Assembly (NCBI RefSeq): GCF_900156735.1
Contig: NZ_FTOL01000006.1
Coordinates: 1-64,000 of the forward strand
Direction of reading: 5' to 3'
Source of the DNA: Chryseobacterium ureilyticum
GTDB lineage: Bacteria > Bacteroidota > Bacteroidia > Flavobacteriales > Weeksellaceae
Length of the DNA stretch: 64,000 bases
The notes beneath the pieces are model-generated. The model did no database searches, was not told where the DNA came from, and saw nothing but the letters and a program-made list of their open reading frames with translations. Shown here one piece after another: positions 11,401 to 18,709 of the stretch. Positions within the stretch are counted from its first letter, which is position 1. The number at the start of each line of letters is the position of its first letter. A program made the translations under genes and the position numbers.

Positions 11401-11582
11401 ACTGATTTAATCAATAATTCGTTGTTGGCTCCCGGATATTCTGCGGTAATATTTACTTTAGGTGGTGAAATGGATGGAAACTGAGTCACTGGGAGTTTTA
11501 CCAATGACAGTATTCCTAAAAATACAATAATCAATGAGATTACAATAGACAGAACGGGTCTGCGAATGAATTTCTTAAACAT
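8388..11582 (-). CDS. RND multidrug efflux permease (HAE1/AcrB family)
   Basis: This 1064-residue inner-membrane proton antiporter matches the HAE1 length. The N-terminus (MFKKFIRRPVLSIVISLIIV) is the first transmembrane helix, and VTQFPSISPPKV is a family hallmark. The proton-relay pair is present as VVDDAIVV (Asp409-Asp410), and the distal relay Lys is in the GLLGKNAVLIVEF segment near the C-terminal transmembrane block. Two large periplasmic loops lie between TM1-TM2 and TM7-TM8. The gene follows the adaptor gene by 21 bases and overlaps the outer-membrane factor gene, so all three parts of the pump are made together. AcrB relatives export hydrophobic drugs, bile salts and dyes; the actual substrates here are unknown. 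Confidence 0.96.
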   Translation of the reverse strand: MFKKFIRRPVLSIVISLIIVFLGILSLVKLPVTQFPSISPPKVNITAEYPGANNELLIKSVVIPLERGLNGVPGMKYMTSDAGNDGEASIQVVFDLGTDPNVAAVNVQNRVSSVVNKLPPLVVREGVKITREEPNMLMYINLYSDDPKADQKFLFNYADINVMSELRRVSGVGFADILGTREYAMRIWLKPDRLTAYNISADEVMEALNEQSLEASPGKTGESSGKRSQSFEYVLKYPGRFNNEKDYGNIILRAKPDGESIRLKDVADIEFGSSMYDIYSTLNGKPSAAITVKQSYGSNASDVIKNVKTLMADLEKNTFPKGMHYEISYDVSRFLDASMEKVIHTLFEAFILVAIVVFLFLGDWRSTLIPALAVPVSLVGTFAVMSAFGITLNMISLFALVMAIGVVVDDAIVVIEAVHAKMEEKNLSPLKATEEAMHEISGAIIAITLVMASVFIPIAFMSGPVGVFYRQFSITMASSIILSGVVALTLTPALCALILKNNHGKAKKKTPITIFLDKFNNLFTKGAGKYERMLNKTVTKKAFTLPLLLAFCAGTYFLSNSIPSGFIPAEDQGMIYAIIQTPPGSTLERTNQIARELLKESEDIDGVQSVSSLAGYEILTEGTGSNSGTCLINLKSWDERKESAAEIIEKLEEKTKNIPGANIEFFQPPSVPGYGAAGGFELRLLDKAGSGDYHKMEQVSNDFVKELNKRPELGSAFTFYSASFPQYMLRIDNDLAEQKGVTIEKAMDNLSTLIGSNYETSFIRFDRPYKVIVQAGPQYRALPTDLLKLYVKNDKDQMVPYSDFMKLEKVYGLSEMTRHNMYNSAQVSGTPAPGYSSGQAIKAIQEVADKTLPRGFGIDWAGISKDEVSRGNEAVFVFLVCLGFVYLILSAQYESFILPLPVILSLPVGIFGAFLCLKLLGLENNIYAQVAMVMLIGLLGKNAVLIVEFAVQKKAEEGIPVMQAAIEGAAIRFRPILMTSFAFIAGLIPLVIATGPGAVGNRTIGTAAAGGMLIGTIFGLMIIPGLYYIFGTIADKSRLARYEEENPLTEQTEPYQHDDKHEDL

Positions 11583-11603
11583 ACTACTTCACTTTAGAGT
11601 CCA

Positions 11604-12689
11604 CTACTCTGCTTTTAATTTCAATGATTGAAGAACTTTTTTAGGGTCCTGGAATTTTGTTTTCACTTTTTGATCATCCTTTACTTTCTGAACTCCTTCC
11701 AAAAGAATCTGATCTCCTTTTGTAATCCCCGAGGCTATTACATACAAATCCTGAAGTTCATACGCCACTTTTATATTTCGTGATCTTGCGGTTCCGTTTT
11801 TGTCAATAACAAATACATATTTCTGATCCTGAATTTCATAAGTAGCTTTCTGAGGAATAATCAACGCATTATGAACCGGCATCGTCATCTGAACTTTTCC
11901 GGTTTCTCCGTTTCTTAATAATTTATCTGGATTTGGAAACTTTGCACGGAAAGCAATATTTCCTGTTTCATTATCAAATTCTCCTTCTATAGTCTGAATC
12001 TCTCCTTTTTGAGAATAGGTCTCACCATTAGCTGTAATTAGAGATACCTGATTGCTTCCTCTATCGGCAACATGTGTCTGGTAACTCAGATATTCAGGCT
12101 CTGAAACATTAAAGTATGTATAAATACTTGTATTATCTGATAGTGAAGTCAACAAATCACCTTCATCCACCAAGCTTCCCAATTTTAAAGGAATTCTATT
12201 AATAATTCCTGAGAACGGTGCTTTAATATCTGTAAAAGACAAATGAATCTGAGCGAGTTTCATTTCTGCATTGGCTGCATCCAGCTTAGCTTTTGCCATT
12301 GCTTTTTCATTTTTGGATACAATATTGTTTCCAGCCAATGTACTTGCATTTTTCAGTTCAATGGAAGCCTGTTCCACTTCTGCTTTTGCTTTTAATAATT
12401 CTGCCTGATACAGTTTAGGCATAATTCTGAACAGCGTTTGCCCAGCTTGTACATACTGTCCTTCATCCACAAAAATCTTTTCAAGGAAACCTTTTTCCTG
12501 TGCACGAACTTCTATATTCTTCACAGACTGGATCTGAGCAACATATTCTTTGTTAATTACAGTATCCATCACTACAGGAGAAGTTACCGGGTATACCGTT
12601 ACTTCCTCTTTTTCTTCCTTTTTCTTATTGCAGCTCACAGCCAATAACAGGACGCTCAATGCAATGCCCGAGGCAACTCTTTTTATCAT
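11604..12689 (-). CDS. RND efflux periplasmic adaptor lipoprotein (MFP)
   Basis: This is the membrane-fusion protein linking the RND pump to the outer-membrane channel. The lipoprotein signal (IALSVLLLAVSC) gives acylated Cys20. A beta-barrel/lipoyl region begins near residue 60 (VRAQEKGFLEKIFVDEGQYVQAGQTLF). A helical hairpin then spans roughly residues 110-150 (KAEVEQASIELKNA and KAKLDAANAEMKLA). The second lipoyl half is marked by FTDIKAPFSGIINRIPLKLGSLVDEGDLL, shown here only by its key turns. The length of 361 residues is normal. It is the first gene of the operon. A palindrome-like element about 50-80 bases upstream may be an operator, but no regulator gene adjoins. Confidence 0.95.
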   Translation of the reverse strand: MIKRVASGIALSVLLLAVSCNKKKEEKEEVTVYPVTSPVVMDTVINKEYVAQIQSVKNIEVRAQEKGFLEKIFVDEGQYVQAGQTLFRIMPKLYQAELLKAKAEVEQASIELKNASTLAGNNIVSKNEKAMAKAKLDAANAEMKLAQIHLSFTDIKAPFSGIINRIPLKLGSLVDEGDLLTSLSDNTSIYTYFNVSEPEYLSYQTHVADRGSNQVSLITANGETYSQKGEIQTIEGEFDNETGNIAFRAKFPNPDKLLRNGETGKVQMTMPVHNALIIPQKATYEIQDQKYVFVIDKNGTARSRNIKVAYELQDLYVIASGITKGDQILLEGVQKVKDDQKVKTKFQDPKKVLQSLKLKAE

Positions 12690-12738
12690 AATTCTAGAGT
12701 TTGTATAAATCGTTAATGTTTTGAATAGAAATAAAAAT

Positions 12739-12771
12739 GGTAATAAGAAGTATTACGATGTGAGTATTACC
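12739..12771. promoter_or_regulatory. Inverted repeat upstream of the efflux operon, possible operator
   Basis: GGTAATA at 12739-12745 is the exact inverse complement of TATTACC at 12765-12771. An extra TATTAC at 12751-12756 makes two same-direction GTATTAC-type units. The element lies 50-82 bases before the ATG of the adaptor gene, where a repressor site of an efflux operon would be expected. No TAnnTTTG element was found in this gap, so the promoter itself is not located. Confidence 0.35.
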
Positions 12772-12837
12772 AGACTACACAACGCAGAGCGTTCCCATCT
12801 GAATATCAGATAGAAAACAATTCGAAAACATGAAATT

Positions 12838-13224
12838 TTAAATTCTAATGGATCGGATCAGAATAAATCTTTTGGTCGCCAAGCCAAAAACAAAACCATG
12901 AAGATCCTGTCTGAACTTCTTATAGCTTTTTAAACCAAAAATATAAACAAGACCAAAGACACTTGCAAAAACAGCAATTACCTGAAATACATCAGAAAAT
13001 TGAAAATCATTTTCGGCAAGCTCCAGAGTAGAATTGTCTATATTATCTGCCATTTGCTGAACCGAAAGCTTTTCATACGTTTGATTCAGACGGTTGGCTC
13101 TTTTGGGCATATGATGAGAAACATGACCGGAATAGTCATTTCGAAGTGTTTTAACGTTCAGTCTGCTTTCCACTACAAAGAGCAGAAAAAGACCAGTTAA
13201 AAAGTATACTATAAAGTTTCTCAT
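12838..13224 (-). CDS. Small hypothetical membrane protein
   Basis: I do not recognise this 128-residue protein. It begins with a hydrophobic segment (residues 4-19, FIVYFLTGLFLLFVVE) that acts as a signal anchor or signal peptide. A polar stretch of about 60 residues follows, rich in Asn, Gln and Asp. A second hydrophobic helix (VFQVIAVFASVFGLVYIFGL) lies near residues 79-98, with a basic tail. The topology suggests both ends in the cytoplasm and a periplasmic loop. It stands alone on the minus strand upstream of the efflux operon with a gap of about 150 bases, so co-transcription with it is possible but not supported. Confidence 0.55.
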   Translation of the reverse strand: MRNFIVYFLTGLFLLFVVESRLNVKTLRNDYSGHVSHHMPKRANRLNQTYEKLSVQQMADNIDNSTLELAENDFQFSDVFQVIAVFASVFGLVYIFGLKSYKKFRQDLHGFVFGLATKRFILIRSIRI

Positions 13225-13410
13225 ATTGAAGTCGCAAATGTACGCTTAGATTATGATATCTTCATAATGGATTAACAAAATTTAACTCTTCTTTAAATAA
13301 CCTGAATTCAAAATTTTATCAAATATTAAATATATGTTTTACTCTCAATTTTATTTATTGTATTAAAAGCTAAACTTTATCATGATTTTCAATTTATTAA
13401 TATAAGTCTG

Positions 13411-13441
13411 TTGGCATTCTCTTATTTTTGAATTATTTTTG
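13411..13441 (+). promoter_or_regulatory. Bacteroidota-type promoter TTG-N20-TATTTTTG
   Basis: TTG at 13411-13413 and TATTTTTG at 13434-13441 are separated by 20 bases, fitting the -33/-7 consensus (TTG, 17-23 bases, TAnnTTTG). A second TATTTTTG lies at 13423-13430 without a matching -33 box. The predicted start is near 13448, about 20 bases before a 28-codon ORF and about 280 bases before the MliC-like gene. Confidence 0.55.
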
Positions 13442-13467
13442 CCGAAAATTTACACAACAAATGAACA

Positions 13468-13554
13468 ATGAAAAAAAAACACCCTTATCTTTTTGGAAAT
13501 AAGATGATTAAAAATTCTGAATTAATCGTACCTGACACAAAATTTTCACTCTAA
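13468..13554 (+). CDS. Possible 28-residue small protein or leader peptide
   Basis: An ATG 27 bases downstream of a good promoter opens a frame of 28 codons (MKKKHPYLFGNKMIKN... ending TKFSL). The product is basic at its N-terminus and has no clear signal peptide. A 13-codon frame starting 7 bases earlier overlaps it. It could be a small protein, a leader peptide for the downstream lipoprotein genes, or chance. The only support is its position behind the promoter; I recognise no family. Confidence 0.22.
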   Translation: MKKKHPYLFGNKMIKNSELIVPDTKFSL

Positions 13555-13725
13555 ATATTACTTTCCGTTTCCTGAAAAATGTTTTGAAAAAGGCTCTAAA
13601 AACGCCCAATAATCAAAAAAAAATGTTAGTTTATGAAAAATTAACACATATTTATTAAAAATATTTGTAAATTTATATAGTATTAACACCATAATTCATG
13701 AAACACTTTAAAATCACTTATCACT

Positions 13726-14118
13726 ATGAAAAATTTATTAACTTCAATCCTTTTCGGATTGGCAATTCTTTCCTCAACAGCGTGTAAACATCCCAGTAAA
13801 GAAGCTGAAACTGTTACTACCGCAACTCCTGAAAATACAGACGACATTTCAAAGGATGTATACGTTGACAGCTATGGAGAAAAAATAGAAGTAACGATAA
13901 ACCGCTCTAAAAATACCGCCACTGTACATTTAAACGGTAAAACTTATGACCTAAAAAAAAGTGATGCTTTACCAGAGTATACAGCCTCAAATGAAGAGTA
14001 TCAATACTCTGAAATTAAAGGAAATATCACTTTTCTGAAAAAAAATGTGGATATGGTGCTTTTCCATCTTAAACAGGCAAAAAAAGAGTCTGCTCCGGCA
14101 AAAATGGCATCGTATTAG
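13726..14118 (+). CDS. MliC-like lipoprotein
   Basis: This is a 130-residue lipoprotein with signal MKNLLTSILFGLAILSSTAC and acylated Cys20. The mature part, after a Thr/Glu-rich linker, has the pattern of the MliC family (inhibitors of C-type lysozyme). The pattern elements are GEKIEVTINRSKNTATVHLNG, then TYDLKKSDA, then a Ser/Tyr-rich segment ending EYQYSEIKGNITFLKK. The family fold is an eight-stranded barrel with a SxxxYS-type contact loop. The match is by pattern only and the inhibitory loop is not certain, so lysozyme inhibition is an inference. It is followed 37 bases later by a META-domain lipoprotein on the same strand, probably in one transcript ended by the terminator at 14614. Confidence 0.7.
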   Translation: MKNLLTSILFGLAILSSTACKHPSKEAETVTTATPENTDDISKDVYVDSYGEKIEVTINRSKNTATVHLNGKTYDLKKSDALPEYTASNEEYQYSEIKGNITFLKKNVDMVLFHLKQAKKESAPAKMASY

Positions 14119-14155
14119 CATAAGTACTAAACATAATATTTAAAAATTAAAATTT

Positions 14156-14590
14156 ATGAAAAGCTTATATTACTATTTATCAGCTCTTGTTCTTACAGTA
14201 TTTCTTGTTGCTTCTTGCCAGACACAAACTGCAAAGAAACCAACAACGGATATTACAGGGAAGACTTGGAAATTAACAGAGCTTAACGGGAAACCGATTC
14301 AGTTAAAAAATCAAAAAAATAATCCTTACTTTAAGCTTAATATGGAAGGAATGAGATATGAAGGTCATGCAGGATGTAACGGTTTAGGTGGAACTTTTGA
14401 GATCAAACCTGATATAATGAGAATTAAATTCAACCAGGGAATGTCTACCATGATGGCTTGTGAAGATCTGGATATTGAAAGCCAATTCACAAAGGCAATC
14501 CTTGCAGCTGACAACTACTCTGTTAATGGAAATACATTAACATTAAACAAAGCGAGAATGGCTCCTTTAGCTAAATTCGTTCTTCAATAA
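14156..14590 (+). CDS. META domain (HslJ-like) lipoprotein
   Basis: This 144-residue lipoprotein has the signal MKSLYYYLSALVLTVFLVASC and lipid-attachment Cys21. Residues about 34-142 form a META domain, seen from the order GKTWKLTELNGKPI, then a strand YFKLN, the core EGHAGCNGLGGTFEI, and the later MSTMMACEDLDIESQFTKAI with the paired Cys residues usual for the family. META/HslJ proteins act in the cell envelope and are linked to stress or antibiotic tolerance in E. coli; the exact role is not known. It shares a transcript with the MliC-like gene and ends at a strong hairpin 24 bases downstream. Confidence 0.88.
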   Translation: MKSLYYYLSALVLTVFLVASCQTQTAKKPTTDITGKTWKLTELNGKPIQLKNQKNNPYFKLNMEGMRYEGHAGCNGLGGTFEIKPDIMRIKFNQGMSTMMACEDLDIESQFTKAILAADNYSVNGNTLTLNKARMAPLAKFVLQ

Positions 14591-14613
14591 GAAAAATAAT
14601 TAGATTTAATATT

Positions 14614-14647
14614 AAAAAGACGTCCCCATTATGAGGACGTCTTTTTT
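14614..14647. terminator. Bidirectional terminator between META and SemiSWEET genes
   Basis: A perfect 12-bp stem (AAAAAGACGTCC / GGACGTCTTTTT) with a 9-base loop and A/T tracts on both sides lies between convergent genes. It overlaps the stop codon of the minus-strand SemiSWEET gene and can serve both directions. Confidence 0.85.
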
Positions 14648-14921
14648 ACTTTTTATTGTATATGATATAGCAAATCAAAAGACTGATATTAACTAAGACA
14701 GCAAAGGAGTTTGATAAAACAATAGGTAACTCATCCTTCATAAAACCGTACCAAACCCATAATGATAGTCCTGAAATAAGTACTAGCAGCATCAATAAGG
14801 AAATGTCTTCCACATTTTTCTCTCTGATCACCTTTACAAGCTGTGGGATCATTGATACGGAAGTCAATACTCCTGCTATTATTCCTAATAAATTTTCATT
14901 CATCGCTATATGATTGGTCAT
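14646..14921 (-). CDS. SemiSWEET family sugar transporter
   Basis: This is a 91-residue, three-helix membrane protein with the single MtN3/PQ-loop repeat of bacterial SemiSWEETs. The core is GIIAGVLTSVSMIPQLVKVI with the Pro-Gln pair in helix 1, followed by ISLLMLLVLISGLSLWVWYG and a third helix (NSFAVLVNISLLICYIIYN). SemiSWEETs work as dimers that equilibrate sugars across the inner membrane. The first ATG at 14921 and a second at 14903 (MNENLLGI) are both possible; the second gives a more usual N-terminus. It lies 14 bases after the FAD oxidoreductase gene on the same strand and is probably co-transcribed with it. Its substrate is unknown. Confidence 0.88.
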   Translation of the reverse strand: MTNHIAMNENLLGIIAGVLTSVSMIPQLVKVIREKNVEDISLLMLLVLISGLSLWVWYGFMKDELPIVLSNSFAVLVNISLLICYIIYNKK

Positions 14922-14935
14922 TGTTAAAAAACGGA

Positions 14936-15970
14936 TTATTTAAATCTATTCAACGAAACTTCTTCATGCAAAGGAATCCCTTCTTCTATAAAACGGAATA
15001 AGTCCCTTGAAAAGTAACATCCATTCAGAATCCCTCTCGCTCCCAAGCCATTGAAGACATAAAGATTATGATGAGTTTCATGTCTTCCAATAATTGGTCT
15101 TCTATCCTTTACTGTAGGTCTAAACCCAAAATTGATTTCTTCCACTTCAAAATCATAAGGATAGAATTCTGAAAGTCCATTTACCAATTGTGTAACTGCA
15201 GATTCATCGATATGATGATGAAGTTGCTCTCTGTCATAAGTTCCACCATAGAAATATAATCCGGTTCCTGTTGGAAAAAGAAAATGTTTCTTTTTGATGG
15301 TAATATTTTCAGGAATTGGTTGGGAAAGTTTAACTTTTATATGATGTCCTTTATTTGGATTAACAGTGATTTCTGAAAAGTAAGGATTTTCTTTTACGCC
15401 CATTCCTTCACAGAAAATAATATTTTGAAATTTTAAATCTTTATAAGTAGATTCGAAAGTATTCAATTTACTGTATTCAAATTTTTCTTTGATTAAAAAA
15501 TCATTTTTCTCGAAATAATTGAATAGACCTGTAAAAAATCCATTAACATTTAATCTTGCAGACTGATTAACCTTTCCGGTGAGAAAATCGTTTTTCACCA
15601 CATTTAAAGACGTAAATTTTTGATCCAAAAAGTTTACCAGTTCTTCATTTGCAGATTTTTTCAGCCAAAGGTTCTGTTCATTTTCGTCATGAAAAATTCT
15701 GTGGATAGATGCGTTGATCAAATAATTCTCTCCGGTATAAGATTTTATTTCTTCAAGGCTGTTTTTTAAAAAGTCAATCTGCTCCTGTGCTTTCCAGAAT
15801 GTCGTAAACTTTTTAAGTACAACCGGATTAATAATCCCTGCTGAGACTTGTGAAGCACTTTTTCTTCCTTCAGAAAAGATTACAAACGATTTGTTATTCT
15901 TAATCAGCTGATGAGCAAAGAAAAGCCCTGCATATCCATCTCCAACAATAATATAATCTACATTTTTCAT
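14936..15970 (-). CDS. FAD-dependent oxidoreductase of the DAO family
   Basis: This is a 344-residue cytoplasmic flavoenzyme. The dinucleotide-binding motif is at the N-terminus (DYIIVGDGYAGLFFAHQL) and an Arg-Lys-Ser-Ala-Ser-Gln segment with NPVVLKKF follows at about residues 36-55. The C-terminal DAO-type motif (GFRPTVKDRRPIIGRH, then YVFNGLGARGILNGCYFSRDL) binds the flavin and closes the active site. The family oxidises amino acids or related amines; the substrate here cannot be deduced. The length is normal and the start has a clear ATG. It heads a two-gene unit with the SemiSWEET gene. Confidence 0.88.
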   Translation of the reverse strand: MKNVDYIIVGDGYAGLFFAHQLIKNNKSFVIFSEGRKSASQVSAGIINPVVLKKFTTFWKAQEQIDFLKNSLEEIKSYTGENYLINASIHRIFHDENEQNLWLKKSANEELVNFLDQKFTSLNVVKNDFLTGKVNQSARLNVNGFFTGLFNYFEKNDFLIKEKFEYSKLNTFESTYKDLKFQNIIFCEGMGVKENPYFSEITVNPNKGHHIKVKLSQPIPENITIKKKHFLFPTGTGLYFYGGTYDREQLHHHIDESAVTQLVNGLSEFYPYDFEVEEINFGFRPTVKDRRPIIGRHETHHNLYVFNGLGARGILNGCYFSRDLFRFIEEGIPLHEEVSLNRFK

Positions 15971-16057
15971 ATGAGAAATTTCATTTTATTTAAAGGTCAT
16001 ATTCAATCGCAACATCATTAATCATAGTTTGCCTATCAACAAAGAGCGATTCATAAT

Positions 16058-16089
16058 AAAAAAAACCTGAGTAAAAATACTCAGGTTTT
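16058..16089 (-). terminator. Terminator of the gldKLMN operon
   Basis: A perfect 12-bp stem (AAAACCTGAGTA / TACTCAGGTTTT) with an AAAA loop lies 20 bases after the gldN stop. On the minus strand it ends in a T-rich run, so it suits gldN transcription. The symmetry lets it act from the other side too. Confidence 0.88.
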
Positions 16090-16109
16090 GTATAAATATC
16101 AAGTGAAAT

Positions 16110-17048
16110 TTAGTAATTCCACATATCATTTTCCATTTCCAGGATCTGTAACTTGATTCTGTCACTTTCATCCAACTGATCATCAGCATCTTTAGGGATA
16201 TAATCTTTAATTGTACCGTCTCCTAAACCGCTTGAAGATTTATAGATTACAGAAGAGAATCTTCTTGCATTGATGATATCATCGAAAGACAGATCTGCGG
16301 ATGAGTTCTTTCTGTTGAAAACATAATTGTTTGCCAGAATATCTCTTGCATTCGGATAGAAAATCCAGAATAGGTCGATAAGTTCGTCATTACTTGCAAT
16401 AGGCTTACCATCTGGTCCTATAACTCCCTGTACCGCTGGATCTGGTCCCATTGCTGCGATACCTAGAGGTCTGTATTTCATTTGTCCATCTCTCTTATCT
16501 ACGAACCACATACCCATAATTTTAAGAACTTTTACTTTATCAGTAGTCGTTTTAAATACATCGGTATATTCTTTTTTCTCCTGCTCAGTTAATTGTCTTC
16601 CTGAGTTTAAGATATCGATTGCAGCATCGTTGATTCTAACATTCTCCAATCTTTTCTGTATTCCTTCAGGTGAAAGTTTTACAGTAAAGTTTTCATCATC
16701 ATACACCTGCTCAATTTTACCAGTTAAAGCTGCATCTAACAGTAACTGATATAGAGATCTTGTAGGTGTAGATAGAAGACCGTCTGGATTATCATAGTAA
16801 AATGGCTGATTGATTTTATCATTCATATCAATGATTTCCCAAACAAACATACTCTTAAGGATGTCTTTGTCTTCAACAAATCCATATTCAAGAGGCTTTA
16901 CTGTTTTATCAATAATAGTATCACCAACTTTTTGTTTGTTCTCCGCTCTCATCTGTCTAAACTCTTCTGGAGAAGAAGCGTTCAGAATAGTCTGGGAAAA
17001 TGCAAATCCCGAAACTAATACTAAAAGGGTGCTAATATATTTTTTCAT
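16110..17048 (-). CDS. gldN: Gliding motility / T9SS protein GldN
   Basis: GldN (PorN) is a periplasmic protein that forms, with the lipoprotein GldK, the ring under the outer membrane needed for type IX secretion and gliding. The 312-residue product has a cleavable signal (MKKYISTLLVLVSGFAFSQ) and family-typical segments (FVWEIIDMNDKINQPFYY, LLSTPTRSLYQLLLDA, IMGMWFVDKRDGQMKYRPLGIA, LFWIFYPNARDILA). It begins 20 bases after gldM and is the last gene before a strong terminator. The order K-L-M-N is the conserved flavobacterial arrangement and supports the call. Confidence 0.97.
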   Translation of the reverse strand: MKKYISTLLVLVSGFAFSQTILNASSPEEFRQMRAENKQKVGDTIIDKTVKPLEYGFVEDKDILKSMFVWEIIDMNDKINQPFYYDNPDGLLSTPTRSLYQLLLDAALTGKIEQVYDDENFTVKLSPEGIQKRLENVRINDAAIDILNSGRQLTEQEKKEYTDVFKTTTDKVKVLKIMGMWFVDKRDGQMKYRPLGIAAMGPDPAVQGVIGPDGKPIASNDELIDLFWIFYPNARDILANNYVFNRKNSSADLSFDDIINARRFSSVIYKSSSGLGDGTIKDYIPKDADDQLDESDRIKLQILEMENDMWNY

Positions 17049-17068
17049 AATAAATTACAATTTTAGTC

Positions 17069-18661
17069 CTATTGAACATTAATAATTATAGGAGTAATGT
17101 TTTTAATCTGTTGTCCTTCTAATCCTTGAGCAGTAGCTTTAATATCGAAGATAGAAACTACGTCTCCAGATCTCAGATTCTTGATTAATCCTGAAGCTTC
17201 ATTTAATGAGTTTCCATGGATCAACAATGCTGCTCTACCAGGTACTCTTACCATGAATTGAGTTACATTGAACGAAACAGGGAAGTCAAAGTCAGGAATA
17301 GCTGCCTGTACAGATTGATTAGGAATAGAAGTTGCCGGCATGGACAATACATTCTGACCTCTCATCTGACCTTGTGGTGGCGGAACATTCTTGATTCTAT
17401 ATTCAAATACCTGTGATACAGATTTTCCATAAGGATCTACTCCAGATAATGTCAATTTCACTGTAGTACCTGTAGAAGGTTTTACAATCCATTTACCAGG
17501 ACCTGTATTTCTTACAGTAGCTCCCGGAGCTGATAATGAAAGTTTAGAATTGTCAGCACCTAAGATTGATCCTGAAACAGGGTTCTCAAGTCCTCTATAC
17601 ATTACATTCATTTTATCAGCAGAAAGTAATAATCCTTTTTCAAGTTTTACTTCTCTAGGTCCTGCAATTACATTATAAGTATGCGTCCAAGGGAAAGACT
17701 GTGGCTTGCCTGAAGCATCTGTTAATGTAATAGTTCCTCCTAATTTATGCTCACCGATTCCAGCGCCAGAAATAGGAATAATACCTTTACCATTTTCCTG
17801 CTTGCTCACTCCAGAAATACTGATCTTATTACTGTTAGAATAAGTACCTAGCATTACTTTTACTTCTGCTTGTTTACCAGCTTGAATATCAGTAGGTCCT
17901 GAAACAATTGGTTCATAGCTTGTAAATTTGATACTCGCATCTACTTTTTCCTGAAGCATTAAGGCTAATGCATCAGACTGTACATTTCTGGCATCATTTT
18001 GGATAATTTCCAAATTAGATATAGCAGCAATGAGTGGCTGATGATAAAATTTATTCTGGAACCAAGTCTTTTCGTTTGGAGATTTCCCTTTAGGATATTC
18101 CGCGATAAGAGATTTGTTCGCTCTATCTACTAAATCTTTAAGCTGATCATTATTACCAAACGTTTTATTGATGTAATCTCTTACGTCATCTATTTTACGT
18201 TTTAGTTCTAATGCATTAGGAGAAGGTGTATTTTCGTCTCCTTCCTTAAAGAAATATTCTGTAGTAGCTTCATTATTATTTAATGCAGCAAAATTTTCAC
18301 TTACATCAATTTCTTTTCCTGTTTTAGGATCTTTATCATGAAACTCAGATTGTGTCTTTAACAGATCTTTGATTTTTTGAGCATGTTCTACCAATGCATC
18401 AATCTTACCTTTTAAAGTTTTATAATCTTGCCAAGGTTTTGAATACGTATCCGGAACCTGTTGTGCTTTAGCTTCCAGTGTTTTTTCAAAAATCTTTTCG
18501 TTCTTTCTTTCTGTTAAAGTTCTGGTTTCGTTTAATGCTATGGTCGAGTCATAGTATGATCTGATGATTTCTGCATCAATGTTTAGGGCCATCATCGCGA
18601 TGAACACCAGATACATCAGGTTGATCATCTTCTGACGAGGGGTCTGTTTTCCTTGTGCCAT
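17069..18661 (-). CDS. gldM: Gliding motility / T9SS motor protein GldM
   Basis: GldM (PorM) crosses the inner membrane once and extends a long periplasmic shaft. With GldL it makes the proton-driven motor powering T9SS and gliding. The 530-residue product opens with the cytoplasmic tag MAQGKQTPRQKMINLMYLVF and one transmembrane helix carrying ALNIDAEII. Helical D1 and beta-rich D2-D4 periplasmic domains follow (for example GAGIGEHKLGGTITLTDASG, and PGKWIVKPSTGTTVKLTLSG). The length is typical. It lies 48 bases after gldL and 20 bases before gldN in one operon. Confidence 0.97.
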   Translation of the reverse strand: MAQGKQTPRQKMINLMYLVFIAMMALNIDAEIIRSYYDSTIALNETRTLTERKNEKIFEKTLEAKAQQVPDTYSKPWQDYKTLKGKIDALVEHAQKIKDLLKTQSEFHDKDPKTGKEIDVSENFAALNNNEATTEYFFKEGDENTPSPNALELKRKIDDVRDYINKTFGNNDQLKDLVDRANKSLIAEYPKGKSPNEKTWFQNKFYHQPLIAAISNLEIIQNDARNVQSDALALMLQEKVDASIKFTSYEPIVSGPTDIQAGKQAEVKVMLGTYSNSNKISISGVSKQENGKGIIPISGAGIGEHKLGGTITLTDASGKPQSFPWTHTYNVIAGPREVKLEKGLLLSADKMNVMYRGLENPVSGSILGADNSKLSLSAPGATVRNTGPGKWIVKPSTGTTVKLTLSGVDPYGKSVSQVFEYRIKNVPPPQGQMRGQNVLSMPATSIPNQSVQAAIPDFDFPVSFNVTQFMVRVPGRAALLIHGNSLNEASGLIKNLRSGDVVSIFDIKATAQGLEGQQIKNITPIIINVQ

Positions 18662-18709
18662 TCTCTTTTCTTTGTTTTTTGATTAAATAGTTTAAGTAAT
18701 GGTTAGGAA

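Larger units (their letters stand above)
13225..13725. other. AT-rich intergenic region with a promoter and one small ORF
   Basis: This 500-base gap separates the divergent small membrane protein and the MliC-like lipoprotein gene. It holds a well-formed plus-strand promoter (13411-13441), a 28-codon ORF (13468-13554) and about 170 bases of poly-A and poly-T rich sequence before the next gene. I saw no tRNA, terminator or repeat in it. Confidence 0.6.

Noticed and set aside
12781-12820. Two small hairpins (AACGC-AGA-GCGTT and ATCTGA-ATA-TCAGAT)
   Set aside because: Stems are short, no T tract follows on either strand, and they do not fit a terminator or known RNA.
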